In this document: positions 1 to 12,200 of the stretch, piece after piece
Position numbering within the stretch: position 1 is the first letter of the stretch
How the letters are laid out: each line of letters opens with the position of its first letter
Assembly (NCBI GenBank): GCA_001051155.2
Contig: JYIP02000008.1
Coordinates: 1,860,001 to 1,924,000, forward strand
Origin: Chrysoporthe austroafricana
Lineage: Eukaryota > Ascomycota > Sordariomycetes > Diaporthales > Cryphonectriaceae
Length of the DNA: 64,000 nt
Direction of reading: 5' to 3'
Notes under the pieces: generated by a model
Database searches by the model: none
The model's input: only the letters and a program-made list of their open reading frames with translations
Told to the model about the DNA's origin: nothing
Translations under genes and position numbers: made by a program

Positions 1-1332
1 TTATAACGAGAATAAAAATAACTTATAGCAACCCTTAAAGGAAATGCAGCTTATATTATTTCTATTAATCCTATTTTATATTATTATTATAGACTTTATT
101 ATAGGATTACTGATAGTATTATTTATAAATATTATATAAGCTTTAGCTAAAATGCTATTCCTGAATATATTTTTTATAATTACGGATAAATATTTTAAAG
201 CTATAATTATTATATTAAATAATGCAATATATATTATAATAAATTAAGCAATCTTTATTTTATGAATACTTTATATTATTAGCTAAAGAATATTCAAAAA
301 GATTATTTCAAATAGAGATTCGAAATTCCTATCGGAATTCTAGAAATATTTATAAGAAGCTATCGGAACGAAATTTGCTTATTTTACTGCCTTATATCCG
401 CAAACGGACAGGCAGTTTGAAATAAAAAATCGAATAATTGAAATAGCAATTCGGCATTTTATAGCCGCTTATTCTAATGCAAAATAGACCGAAATAATAC
501 TGCATTATAATTTAACTTGAATAATGCATATAACTGAATTACAAAATATTTAGCTAGCCAAATACTATTCGGATTTAACCTATTATCGGGCTAATAAATA
601 AAGGATATAATACTTTTAGCAAAAAAAGTTTTCTAAGAAAAAGCTTAATTTTTCATTATTAAAATATAAATAGTAGTCAAATTGCAATATAATAAGTATT
701 ATTGCTAAATAATTTTCGAATTAAATAATTGGGTATATATTCGCTTGGGCTATAAATATTTATTGCTAAATAATTTATTTCTGAAATTTTTATAATTGAA
801 AATAAGACTTTTCCAAATTATTCGAAAAATAAGGAACTTAATATATAAATTGAAATTAGCTTTCTATATAAATATTTATCCAATAATCTCAATAATATAA
901 TTAAAGCTTGCAAATTTTCTTAAAACAAACCCTTATAAATATAACTTTATATATTAAAACTTAATAAATATATTAAAAGATCTAAATATCGAAAAATATT
1001 AAGAAAACTACCGATATTACGAGCTAAAAAGGATAATTAGCTGCTATAAGCGAAAGTATAAGTATAATCCGTACAAAATTAAATACTTAGTAAAGTAAAT
1101 AAACTATTTTAGCCATTATAATATATGGATGCTCCGTAATGCTTTGAATACGGACGAAATAATATATAATTTCGAACGGAAATGCGAAACTATAGCCGAA
1201 TTGCAAGAAAGAGCAAAGCGAAAGCGGCTATTAGCGGAAAAAGTCTTTAAACCGGAAAATATTATCGTAATTGCCTTACGAAAACAAGGCAGGCCAAAAC
1301 GCAATTTACAAATAGAAAGTATATTAGAATAA
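1..1332 (+). pseudogene. pol 3' end: integrase and chromodomain (copy I)
   Basis: C-terminal end of a gypsy polyprotein in frame 1. It includes the integrase stretch around 290-360, where the third copy-equivalent motif reads F-R-I-E-I-R-N-S, corresponding to a D-R-N-S-K-F type integrase segment in the sister copies. A chromodomain-like segment follows at about 1,075-1,190: Y-L-V-K-x-x-N-Y-F-x-x-Y-N-I-W-x-x-x-N-A-L-N-T-D-E-I-I-x-N-F-E. The chromodomain is thought to direct integration to particular chromatin marks in chromoviruses. An open stretch at 1,129-1,332 covers its end. Upstream codons are interrupted by TAA/TAG of the RIP type, so no functional protein is expected. The same segment is at 20,785-22,116 and 39,200-40,529. 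Confidence 0.75.
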
Positions 1333-1775
1333 GCTAGTTTATTTATTCTAAGAAATCAAAAGAACCCGTAATGCAATAAGCGCGTATTAGGGTAAAAGCG
1401 ATTGCTAAATAAGGCAAGTGAATTTCTAGCAAATGCAAAAGGCTATTATTTTGTAAATTGCTAATGAATTCATTTTATTTTCTTTTTCTTATTAGCGCGC
1501 TTATAATTATTATTTTTATTTACTTATTATAATTAGCTTTATTGCTTTATCGTTATTACTTTTCATTATATTTTTGAATATTATTTTTAGGCATTAAGCC
1601 AGTATTATTATTAATTTCGCTTTATTCTATTAAATTTCCGTAAACTTGCAAGGATTGTATTAATAAAGCTATTAATATTATTAAAACCAAAATGCATTAT
1701 GCGATTATTAAATTATATTTTTCTGTAAATATTTCGCTATAAAACTAAAACTAATAAAAAATAATACGTTTAATT

Positions 1776-3905
1776 ATGCTTAATTTCTATATAGTACTAT
1801 ACTTTATATTTTAAGAAGAACCTTTTAAAGTTTGCCGAAAAAGCAAGATTATATAATATGCTAAATATATTTATAAAGTATCGCTTAAAGACTGCTTCTC
1901 TCTAAAAGGATATCGGTAGGCTATATATTTGTATAATAGCGAAAGCCGTTTTTATTATAATATTTATATAATGAAAAACTATTTAAGCGATTTCTTTTGC
2001 CGCTAAGAAGCTTATATAATAGCTTTTTATCGGGCGCTAATTAGTAAGGGTTATATTAATATAATAAATCGAGAAGTCGAATATAATATTTACGTTCTTA
2101 ATACCGAACTAAATAATAGCGATATTAATTAGCTGCTAATTACTAAAAAAGCTTAAGAGCTTATTTTACAATATTCTATACTGTTATAAATTGACCGTTC
2201 CAGTTTTATTTATAAAAGATAAAAGCTTTATCCAACTATTTTTATTAACGCGAATGCTATTACGAGCGAGAATACAAATAACAAATTAACGGATAATTCT
2301 ATTAGAAAAGCATTGCTTAAATTCATTTCGAATTCATTTATTATTCGTAATTCTATTTTTGCTTTATATACTTTATTAATAGCTTATCGCATTTTATTTC
2401 CTATTATAATATCGAGAAATAATCGCTTACGAAATAAGTATAGCTATTATATTAAAGATAAAGCTAAATAAATAATATTAAGCGGTTATAGTAACTTTAT
2501 TAAAAAGGAAGTAAATGCTATGCATTATGCAGCTAATATAGCAAAAGTCGTTATAATTTACGAATATAATCGTAATATAGCTTTTATTACTTGGAAAAAA
2601 ATAACTAAGAATATTAAGCCAGTTTTAATTAAGCTTAGGATTCCCGAACCTATTATACCGGTCGCTAATCTAAGCTTATTTGCTATAATAAAGCGAAATT
2701 TCATAATGCTAGCCAAACGCTATCGAATTATAAACGATATTATCGACTTAACCGAAAACGACTTATTAAGTATAGCTAGCCTATTAGCTATATTAAGCAA
2801 GGCTTCCCGAGCTAGTATTAATAGCACTTTGCTTTTGCAAGCTACGCTTTGCATTATCTTTGCTTTATTTATCAAATATAATCCCAAATCCAAAGCTATT
2901 AAAGCTGAAATTGCGATATATTACTATACGTTAGCCTTCTATATATTCAAAGAATATATACGCTATAATTTCATTTAGAGAAGCAATTTCGGTACTAATT
3001 ATCTTTATATTGCTAATAGCTTTGCTATTTATAATAATATTAAGTTCGGTATTATCGGAATTTACGATAATCGTATTCAGTATTTTTTTCCTTTTATTAT
3101 AAGAAAATATATATACAAGTTCGTTATTTAGTTCCGCAATTTTGATTTTACTGTTTTATTTAACCGGTCGGGCTTGCATTTTATTATAAACCAAATCTTT
3201 TATTTCGAATACGATTTCAAAGCTATTAAGATTATCTTTATTAAAAACAATATAGATTACGATTTTAATACTACTTTTCAGAAATGGGCTAACGAAAATA
3301 AAGACTATTTTAATGCTGCCCGGTCCTTACAATACTAAAATCGTATAATAAGCTTTAAGTCCTATATTCAAACGCATAGGCTAGTCAAAACCTTATAGCT
3401 TAATATCTATAATTATACCGACTTTTGCAATTATATCGGAAAAGAAAAACTATTTGCTATATTCTTTCGCAATTTATTAAACCTTAAAGCTATTGCTAAA
3501 GTCCGGGAAGTTATTCCGAATTAATAAATATAGCTATTATTTATCGATATAATTTTATTAGCAGTATATAATATTGCTTTCTTCTAATAATTTATAAACT
3601 TAGCTACTTATATTGAAAACTAGTTATAATATCGCTATATAACGACTATATGCAGCTATCGGCTTTGCATACCGATATATTTTACTATAACTTTACTTTA
3701 CATTTATTATTATTATACTTACTTAATATTTTATTATTTGAAAGCCATATTTTCTATTAATATCTATAAGCAATTTTAGTTTTTAATTATATTTATACTA
3801 AATATTTCGGCAATAAATACGATTAAGCATTACCGAAATATATTTGAATATTAGCTAGCCTTATTATATACAAATACTATATATATCTATCTATTTTAAG
3901 CATAA
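1776..3905 (+). pseudogene. Third sense ORF of family 1 gypsy element (copy I), 710 codons
   Basis: A coding-like frame downstream of pol, in the position where some retroelements carry env. It starts at ATG 1,776 and runs to TAA at 3,903-3,905, 2,130 bp. The two other copies (22,560-24,689 and 40,973-43,102) have exactly the same length and frame, so three mutated copies share no frameshift. The longest surviving open stretch is 2,520-2,978 (152 codons). I recognise no domain. I see no signal peptide or convincing membrane segment, although the many Ile/Tyr/Phe created by RIP make hydrophobicity unreliable. It is not in the pol frame. It could be an env-like, nucleic-acid-binding or captured host protein; I cannot choose. 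Confidence 0.6.
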
Positions 3906-4207
3906 ACCAATTGTAATGAAAGATTAATTCTAAGCTTTCGGTACGAGCAAGTTTTCTTTTTAGTTTTTAGTATAAGCATATTTGTTATTCAAATCCTTAG
4001 TATAAGCACATTTACTTATTAAGACTTTAGTACGAATCGGCTTTATAAAACGATTATTATTTTCTGTATAATCTCTTTTGTTCAATAATGCTATCGTGCT
4101 TTTCCTTGCTATATAACCTAAAGTCCTATTATATCGTATTACCGCTACTTAAAACGTCTTTAACTATTAGCTTCTTTTGTAAATAAAGGTTATAAAAGGC
4201 TAGCAAT

Positions 4208-4415
4208 TAATAGCAAAACTTATAAATATAATGAATTTATAATAAATTCGCTTAATAAATTTATAGTAAATCCTTTAATAAATACGCAGTAAATTCGTTA
4301 AGTAAATGCTATACTTTTACCGGAAAGCTTATATAATGCCTTAATATGCTCTTAGCATAGTTTACTTTTTTAGGAGAATTATACTTTATAATATATTTTA
4401 ATACGTTTATTATTA
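4208..4415 (+). repeat. 3' LTR of family 1 copy I
   Basis: About 208 bp. It begins TAATAGCAAAAC (TGATAG in the least mutated copy) and ends in TTTATTATTA, equivalent to TACTATCA. It matches the LTRs at 14,542, 24,991, 32,955, 43,404 and, reversed, 6,070. It is followed by ATTAA and then by minus-strand family 1 sequence. Confidence 0.85.
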
Positions 4416-4420
4416 ATTAA

Positions 4421-5860
4421 TAAAGATAATATAAGCTGCATTTCTTTTATAAATTATTATAAATCGTTTTTATTTTCGTTATAAGCTCGATATATCGATA
4501 TATAATTGCGTATTTTAGCATAGCAGTATTTGATAACGAATCGATCCGTTAAGTCGTATTATATACGGTTTATGCCGAAATAATATTTTCTATTATAAGC
4601 TTTTTTAATAAAATTCAATGCTATTTCATTCGGGATATATAGTCGTTATTTCTCGTAATAGTTTTTGAAAAATAATAAGCTATTATAATTTAATATAAAA
4701 AGTAATTAAGCAATTTTATTTGGGTCTTTTAATTATTCGATTATTTTAGATTATAAAGGGTATTTTTCGTAGCTTTTCTTAATATGCTTTTTCATTTCGC
4801 TATTTATAAATATTTTATTAAGAATTTAAACGAATTCGTTTTCTTATATTTTATTTAAAATGCTCTTATTATCGATAAGTTTTTGGGTAAATAATAATTT
4901 TGATATAGCATTTGCAAGAATATTCGATTTTCCCGATATATAATATGCTTTCAAATCGAATTGGCTTAAATATTTCGAAACGAAAATTAATTGCATATTT
5001 GCTTTAGTTTTATTTATTATATTTATAAATAATAAATAAATAATATTAACCGTTATTATATAATTAGTAAGGATATAAATTAGCTTAGCTCGGTTCAATT
5101 CTATTATTATTTGCAGTTTTCGTATTAGCTATATCAGATAAGCTACTTTAAGCTCTATAAGCTAATATTTTCATTTTATTTCATTAATCGTTTTGCTTAA
5201 ATAAAGAATTAATTATATAGCTATACTTATTATTAGCGATATTCCGTTTTATATATAATCGTTTATTAATTGGAAAATAATGCTTGAAAATTCTATTTCT
5301 TTAAATGCATTTAGCTAAATAAAAAGAAATTTATTTAAAATATAATAAAACAAAGCATTTTTAGCTTCTAAAGCTATTTTAAAGTCGTAAAAGCTATTAA
5401 TTTCATTTAATATTAAGTCGAAAGTAACTTGCATAATATAATTTCGCTATCCTATATTTAAAAATAAACGATTCGATTAGCAAGCTTCGCTTAATATCTT
5501 AATTTTCCTTTTTTAAAATAGATTAATTCGATAATTATATTTAGGAATTAAATAGTATAAGTATTCTATAAATCCAATAAACCTTTCTAGTTATTGGAAT
5601 ATTTTAAGGAATTCCAGATTGCGAATAGCTTGCATCCAGTATTCCGTATTAGAAATTCCAAGTCCGTTTACTTTAAATCTTAAGATTTGAACTGAAAGAT
5701 ATCCAAGAAATAATTTGAGTTTTGCTAATAAAATGTTTTTGCGTAAAAATAATAAGAAAATAGTTTATAAATATTGCAAGTAATCTTATTTTGAAATTGA
5801 ATAAATAACAATATTATTTATAAAAGCGGAAGCAAATTTGATAAATTGTTAATAAATAAT
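4421..5860 (-). pseudogene. pol fragment: RT thumb, RNase H, start of integrase (copy M)
   Basis: Minus-strand polyprotein fragment. The RNase H end is legible at 5,098-4,844, where an 84-codon open stretch carries S-Q-F-D-L-K-A-Y-Y-I-S-G-K-S-N-I-L-A-N-A, the typical C-terminal RNase H segment of gypsy elements. Upstream (about 5,700-5,250) lies the RT connection region, with the G-F-G-I-S-N-T-E-Y type segment shared with 19,590-19,640. Frames carry RIP-type stops. The fragment joins leader sequence at its 5' side without gag or protease. Confidence 0.7.
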
Positions 5861-5884
5861 TATAATATCTCTTATAGGAATATT

Positions 5885-6020
5885 ATTTCTATAAAAGCCA
5901 ATATTTTATAAGACCGATATTCTTATAAGAACCGATATTTTATAGAGCCGATACTTTTATAGAAGCCGATATTTTATAAGACCGATATTCTTATAAGAAC
6001 TATTGCTTTATAAAGCTAAT
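5885..6020 (-). repeat. Leader repeats of family 1 (copy M)
   Basis: Alternating short repeats containing CCGATATT, CTTATAAGA and TTTATAGAAG, the reverse of the leader repeats at 14,810-14,960 and 33,215-33,370. They sit between the 5' LTR and gag in full copies. Their role is unknown; they are locally self-complementary. Confidence 0.6.
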
Positions 6021-6069
6021 AATTGAAACCCGATTACGCAATAAAAGCGTATAAAGCGTAACTATTAAT

Positions 6070-6277
6070 TAATAATAAACGTACTGAAATATATTATAAA
6101 GCATAGTTTTTCTAAAAAGGTAAATTATGCTAAGAGTATATTAAAGCATTATATAAGCCTTCCGGTAAAAGTATAGCATTTACTTAATAAATTCATTATA
6201 TATTTATTAAAGGATTTATTATAGATTTACTAAACGAATTTATTATAAATTCATTACGTTTATAAGTTTTGCTATTA
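6070..6277 (-). repeat. 5' LTR of family 1 copy M (reverse)
   Basis: Reverse complement of the family 1 LTR: it starts TAATAATAAACGTACTG and ends GTTTTGCTATTA. About 208 bp. Confidence 0.85.
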
Positions 6278-6282
6278 CAAAT

Positions 6283-6625
6283 ATTAATTGCGTTCCGAAA
6301 GATTAATAAATAAATAAAAGGGCTTACGTATTATTTAATTTGCTTTTTATTCTGACCCGTATAACGTAAGGGCGGATAGATTCCGAATAGTTTGCAATAA
6401 GAAATATATGCTTCTATATCTTATAAAATCCGTAATAATTAAATAAAAAGATGCTCTTCTCTCGCATTGCTTTTTTCCAAAGCAATTGTATAAATTGCAT
6501 ATGCTTTTTTATCTATAATTGCTATATTAGCTTTTCGGTTAAGCCAAAAAAAGGATTAAAAGCGTTATTAAATAACTTTCGTACAATAGCAAGGCTTTCA
6601 AGGCAAAAGAGACTATACGGGATAA
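6283..6625. other. Unassigned AT-rich spacer
   Basis: About 340 bp that I could not match to either retroelement family. It contains a short inverted repeat (CTTACGT near 6,323; ACGTAAG near 6,363) and a 60-codon open stretch at 6,451-6,633 that runs into the following LTR and resembles nothing I know. Its last bases, CGGGATAA, resemble the GGGATAA that precedes the 3' LTR of chromovirus copies, but the rest does not resemble their 3' ends. Confidence 0.4.
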
Positions 6626-6752
6626 TGTTATAAACCAATATGCATGGCTAGAATAGGAATTTAGACTTTAATCCGAATAGAAAATATAAGAAGTCCCGGG
6701 ATCTATAGGCAAGGCCTAGCTAAGGCTTATATAAGCAAAGGGTTAGGGTTAG
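6626..6752 (+). repeat. 5' LTR of chromovirus V, first piece
   Basis: Begins TGTTATAAACC and is interrupted after 127 bp inside a GGGTTAGGGTTAG motif by the element at 6,753 (duplication GTTAG at 6,748-6,752 and 14,297-14,301). It matches 50,758-50,884. It contains a TATATAAG box at about 6,729 just before the telomere-like motif. Confidence 0.8.
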
Positions 6753-7221
6753 TATTATGACCCACCCAACATGCATGTTATAACAAGGAAGGAAAGGGAC
6801 AGCACCCAGGCTACCCGGAACGGACCTCCAGGAGCCGAGAGTCCAATACTCTAATGCAGACCTATATATAGAACAGGATTATATAATCCAGGGTTAGGGT
6901 TTGGACCGATAGGACTGTTATCGGTCCTTTCGATATTACTTTGGACCGAAGAAATCGGCTTCGACCTTATCGATCCAGGACTAAAGAGCTGGATATATAA
7001 GGATATATCTATTACTAGTAGATAGATTTAGTATATAGCTTTTCAATTATCAATCTAAATATCAGTTGGACCCTATTATTGATAGCCATATTGGCTTATG
7101 AACATTACGAAATGCCCGTAAACCTGTCCTGGGGCTCAAGACCGTACTTAGCACTTCTCTTATTAGCATAAACCCTTTGACTCTATAGTATTTCTTAGGA
7201 TTTGCTGCAGCATTTATAATA
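6753..7221 (+). repeat. 5' LTR of chromovirus IV
   Basis: 469 bp, starting TATTATGACCC (TGTTATGACC in the copy at 63,117) and ending TTTATAATA (from TTTATAACA). It includes GGGTTAGGGT (6,891-6,900), a palindromic GGACCGATA/TATCGGTCC cassette (about 6,902-6,930), and the conserved CTGGATATATAAGG segment near 6,991 that may be the core promoter. Confidence 0.85.
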
Positions 7222-7259
7222 TTTTGACGATTTTTATTCAAAACTGGTTCAGTATATAC

Positions 7260-9290
7260 CCTTTGAGCAATACTTAAGATATAATAGCGCCCCAGACCCT
7301 ATCTTTATCCAGCAACTAGGCCTTTCAGGAAAAAGTACCGATTATCCTTATTAACGAGCAATTCCAGTAATAGAATATAGCTCTATACTAGCAATTTGAG
7401 GAAGTTAAAAACAAAGTTATCCGCCTTAACGCTTTCTAGCAGGCTAAAGCTTTCAAGCTCGATAAGCCTGGGCCCTATAAAAGCATTCGGGGAGACTTCC
7501 AGGCCTTCTTAATATAACTTAAGGCTTATTTCAAACATTACGGAATCCAGTTTAGAACTACCTATAACAAGATCGATTTCGCGGGAAGTCGTTTCGAGAG
7601 AACTACATTCCAGTAATAGGAGCTAACCTTTCGCGATTATCTGAATAATAATAAGGAATTCCGCTCAAAGGATACCAAATGCGTCTTCTAGCGCTATACT
7701 AATTTCGAGTCGGCCCTTACCAAAACCTTTGGAAACCCGAATGAATGACGCATTGCAATACGATAATTAGAAGCATTCCGGCAAACGAATTCGGCCGCGG
7801 ATTATACAGCCAAATTCCGGCAGATCGTAGCCTACTTAAATTACGAAAACGAACCCTTTATGGATGCTTATTATATAGGACTTAAGGAAGAAGTCAAAGA
7901 CGAACTTTATAAGGAAAACCGATCCGAAAAACTTAGTAAGTTCATTAACAAAGCAGTCCGAATCGATAATAGACTGTACGAATAACGATAGCAGCAGCAG
8001 AAGAATTACGGTATTACCCCGCAATACTAGCCAAATATTAGGAAGCGCAAGTTTCAGCATAAGAATAGGAATAGCATAGCTTATTCGGGCATTACGTATA
8101 TTAGACTTATAGAATTAGATACCTTTGTACGAGAATAATGCAAAAGGGTTATTTATTATAATTGCAGCAAGAAAGGCTATATTGCTTGCAATTATCGATA
8201 GGAACGAAAGAAGCGAGAATGGAAGCTAGTTCCAGAAAAATAACTTAGTACCGCTTAATGGCAAGAACTTAATTAGCTGAATAAAAATATCCAACCGGAA
8301 TAAGCAGCGAACCCTAATTATAGCAGCCTTAGCTGGATAGCCTGCTACCGGAATTATTGCATATTGCATTTCTCGGAAAAAGAAAGTTCAGAATAGTTTT
8401 TACGCAAGCCCTAAGGATAATAATAGCTTGCTATAAGCAGAAAAGGCCCATTTTATAATACGGTTATTTAAGATAGCGATTCCGATTATTCTAGTAGGAG
8501 ATTTTTACGGAACGAAAAAGATTTAGGAAAATACCTTTTGAATTACTATCTGGAATAGCAATAGAGCAATATAATAGAAAAAGAAATTGGTACTATACAA
8601 TCAGAATTACCAATACTTAATAGTATTATCGAGGAATCGATATATCCCGATAGATAGCCAGATAACCTACCAATTCCAATTCTTAATAAAGAACTATCGA
8701 AAGAAATAGCCCATTACTAGCAAAAAGATTGCTAAAATTATAGCAAATGGATATCCAAGCATACGGAAATGGAATATATTATCTATAAGCTTATAACAAA
8801 AGAATTCTTCCAAAGCATATTATTTCAGAATAGCGAATGCTTATCCCAAGAAGACGGAAGGATTAGTTATTTATATTTTCGTTATTACGAACTTGTTTGA
8901 ATTAGCTATATATATTATAACTGCCAGATATATTTCGGCGAGAAAGTCAAATACGATTAGTTCCTATTCAAGGAATGGGACTAATTGATCCATCCTGTTA
9001 CGAAAGAAAGAAGAAGTTACAGAAAAATCTTATATATCGAAAACAATAATATATATATAGGGCTATTTAACAATTGCCCGCAAATATGCATTAATAGGAA
9101 AATTATATAGGAATAATGCTATATAATAGCATATTCTATATATGCATAAGATAAGGCCAAAGAATAGCATAAGTTGCAGAAAATCGAGAAGAATCAGTAG
9201 CAAGGCTATGCTCAAGCAAAAAGGCTAGCATAGCAAGCAGCAAAAAACGCTTAGGAAACCCTAAAAGGGAAAGGTTATTTGTAATAAGAT
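7260..9290 (+). pseudogene. gag of chromovirus IV with CCHC zinc knuckle
   Basis: Structural polyprotein in frame 0. The first part fits the retrotransposon gag family: D-F-Q-A-F-L near 7,500, then L-E-A-F-R-Q-T-N-S-A-A-D-Y-T-A-K-F-R-Q at about 7,765-7,825, and Y-I-G-L-K-E-E-V-K-D-E-L near 7,875. A zinc knuckle lies at 8,157-8,195, now Y-x2-C-x4-Y-x4-Y. Each Tyr codon is TAT and derives from a Cys or His codon by one RIP-type change, restoring CX2CX4HX4C. The frame continues about 1 kb past the knuckle, unusually long for gag, with a coiled-coil-like Gln/Ala/Lys stretch near 9,170-9,260. Scattered TAA/TAG make it non-functional. pol is in the -1 frame. Confidence 0.75.
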
Positions 9291-9299
9291 AATAGCCGA

Positions 9300-12200
9300 T
9301 CAGGATTACAAAGTCCCTATATGCTACTATTAAAGAATACGAGGAGCATATTATTCTGGACGCATATATTAAAGGATAACGTTATAGCGCATTATTAGAT
9401 AGCGGCGTATAAGGAAATTTTATCTCGCTAGAAATCGTTAATAAGGAATAAATTCTCTAGATGCAAAAAAAGGATTCTTACAAGCTCAATACTATGGAAA
9501 GGAAACCGATTGCGTATAATTTAAGCGTAATCGATATGGAAACTAATTACTTACTTATTTCGATCCAAAGCCTTACGATAAACGTCATTTTTGATATTAC
9601 AGATATAGCATAATATAAATTAATTTTAGGAATACTTTGGCTTAAGAAGCATAACTTTCGAATCGATTAGACTACTGGCCAGATTTTATAAGAATAAGCT
9701 ATATTTATTGAAAAGGTTATAATTATTAATAGAAAGAAAGACTTAATTATTAAAGATAATACGAGGAAAATGCGTTTAAATAGGCTTATAAATACTCTTA
9801 AAGCAGAATAAGAAGCTATAATATAAGGAAAGGTTATGGATACCTTGAACTTCTAAACAAAAATTGGGAACGAACCAGAACGATAAATAGCTATTAACTA
9901 ACAGAAGATTAATTAAGCATAAAGCAATATAAGGAAATATGGATTATAGAACTATAAGGAAATATAGCTTCCATAATACGAATATGCTAGAAAATAGTTC
10001 GGCTCAATACTTAGCAAATATTCGAAATTGCTAGAAGCAAGAAAGCTTCAGAAATAAGAAGCTAGCGAAATAAGATATGCATAACGGTACTTTATATTCT
10101 TACAAATTGCAGAAGACAAGAAAAGACTATTACCAAACCTCAAAAACGTACCGCAAGAATACTATAAATTCAAGAAATTATAGCAAAGGAAATTCGATAA
10201 CGGCCTACTAAAGCACGGCCTTTTCGATTACGAAATCCCACTAAAAGAAAGAGCGAAGCCGTAAAACTACTCTATTTACAAGTTTGATCAAGTAAAACTT
10301 AAAGCATTCAAGGAATATATTGAAGAAAACCTCAAAAAAGGCTATATACGGAAATTACGATTACTAGCAGGATATTTAATCCTATTTGTCCCAAAGAAAA
10401 ACGGCAAGCTGCGACTTTGCGTAAACTACCGGCAGCTTAATAATATTACAATCAAGAATCGGTATTCTTTACCGCTAATAGGAAAGATGCGAAACCGATT
10501 AACCGGAACAAAATGGTTTACTATTCTGGATTTCAAAGAAGGATATTATTATATTCGGATTAAGGAAAATAATATCTGGAAAATAGCTTTCAGAACTCGC
10601 TATAGATATTTTGAATATGTAATCTTACTTTTTGGATTAACTAATGCATTCGTATCCTTCCAAGAAATGATTAACGATATCTTTTGCGAATATTTGGATA
10701 TTATTGTTATTATCTATTTCAATAATATCTTTATTTACTCAAAAAACTTTATAATATATAAATAATACGTACGATAAGTATTCCAGATATTATAAAATAA
10801 TAAATTCCTTATAAAGCTAATCAAATACTAGTTCTATTAATAGAAAGTCGATTATTTAGGCTATATTATCGAATTAGGTCGAATTAGCATGCAAAAAGAT
10901 AAAATTCAAGCAGTAAAAGAATGGCCCGTATTAAAAAAAACTAAAGAAGTTAAAACATTTTTCGGCTATGCCAATTTCTACCGATAATTCATTCGAGATT
11001 ATAATAAGATAGCGCGACTATTTATAGATTTTATAAAAAAGGACCGTATATTCGAATAGACCAAGAAAGCGCAAGAGGCATTCGATAGAATTAAGAAACG
11101 AGTTACGTTAAAACCTATACTTTGCAAAGCAAACCCAAATAAACTATTTGAAATTGAAACTAATATATCGGATTATGCATTTGGCGGATAATTAAGCTAA
11201 CGAAATAACTAAGGATATTTCAGGATCGTAAGCAACTTTTCAAAAAAGTTAAATAGTTCAGAACTCAATTACGGCATTCCAGACAAAGAGCTTATAGCAA
11301 TTGTGAAAGCAGTCGAAAAATAGCAGCATTATTTAATCGGGGCAAAATATCAAATAATAATGCATTCAGATTATAAAAACCTAATAACATTTATAACGAT
11401 AAAAGTTCTGAATAAATAGCAAATCAGATAGGCAGAATTCCTTTTACAATTTGATTTAAAAATTGTATATTATAAAGGATCGGAAAACGGCAAAGCAGAC
11501 ATATTTAGCAAATAAACAGATTACCAAAATATAAAACTTAAAGAATTGCAGAATATTTTCAGGCAGGATAAAAATAGCAGCCTTATAAACGAAGCAAAAG
11601 AACTTAACGCAATTATTAGGATCGATAGCAAATAAAAGAAGCCAGAAAATATAATTACCAAAGAATAAGACGAATATATCAGGACTATGCATAGCGCGCT
11701 AGCATATAGCTACTAAGGAATTAGAGCTATTTACGAAAGAATTAAGAAATATTAGAACTTATTAGGATTCAAACGAAAAATTGAGAATATCTTACGAGAA
11801 TGCGATAGCTGCAAGAAGAATAAAATTGAGTATTACAAGCCCTATAGTCTGCTCTAACCGTTCCCGATTCCGGAAGCAATTTGGCAATCTATTAGCTAGG
11901 ATTTTATTATTAAGCTACCCTTTTTACGAAAACCCTTAATTAAAGTGCAATATAATAGCATTTTAGTAATGGTTTGCAAACTGAATAAGTACGTTTATTT
12001 CTTCCCTTATAAAGAAAGCAGCATAGCAGAAGATCTCGCATATATATTTTTGAAAACGGTTATAGCTAATTATAGCATGCCTAGAGAAATTATTTCCGAT
12101 AGAAATAGGAAATTCGTATCGAATTTCTAATCCTTATTTACAAAATTATTCGGAATATAGCAGAGAATATCTATAGCATTCTACCTATAAACGGATAAAT

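Larger units (their letters stand above)
1..4415 (+). mobile_element. Family 1 Ty3/gypsy element, 3' part (copy I), RIP-mutated
   Basis: This is the 3' portion of the 10.66-kb gypsy family seen complete at 14,542-25,197. The first bases match that copy from about 20,785 (inside integrase), so the 5' two thirds lie outside the window. Order: integrase remainder, chromodomain, spacer, third sense ORF (1,776-3,905), 3' LTR (4,208-4,415). The sequence resuming after 4,415 matches the same family in reverse orientation, with ATTAA at 4,416-4,420 as the expected 5-bp duplication. This suggests copy I inserted into the integrase region of a minus-strand copy; the left duplication is outside the window. 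Stop codons are frequent in all coding parts. Confidence 0.85.
4416..6277 (-). mobile_element. Family 1 gypsy element, minus strand, internally deleted (copy M)
   Basis: Read on the minus strand this runs: 5' LTR (6,277 to 6,070), leader with the ATCGG/CTATAAAG repeats (to about 5,880), then directly into the reverse-transcriptase part that lies near 19,430 in the full copy, RNase H, and the beginning of integrase up to 4,416. About 4.4 kb of gag-protease and the front of pol is missing, so it was probably a non-autonomous deletion derivative. Its 3' half is displaced to the left of the window by the insertion of copy I. The right flank is CAAAT at 6,278-6,282, the expected position of its target duplication. 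Confidence 0.75.

Noticed and set aside
6451..6633. 60-codon plus-strand ORF
   Set aside because: It runs into an LTR, has AT-driven composition and has no counterpart in other copies.
6738..6752. Telomere repeat tract
   Set aside because: Only two hexamers, always inside LTRs; there is no array, so this is not a chromosome end.
7836..8060. Minus-strand ORF with hydrophobic Leu/Val runs, with counterparts at 25,832 and 31,763
   Set aside because: It is antisense to the gag segment L-E-A-F-R-Q...K-E-E-V-K-D-E-L, which is a clear family match on the plus strand.
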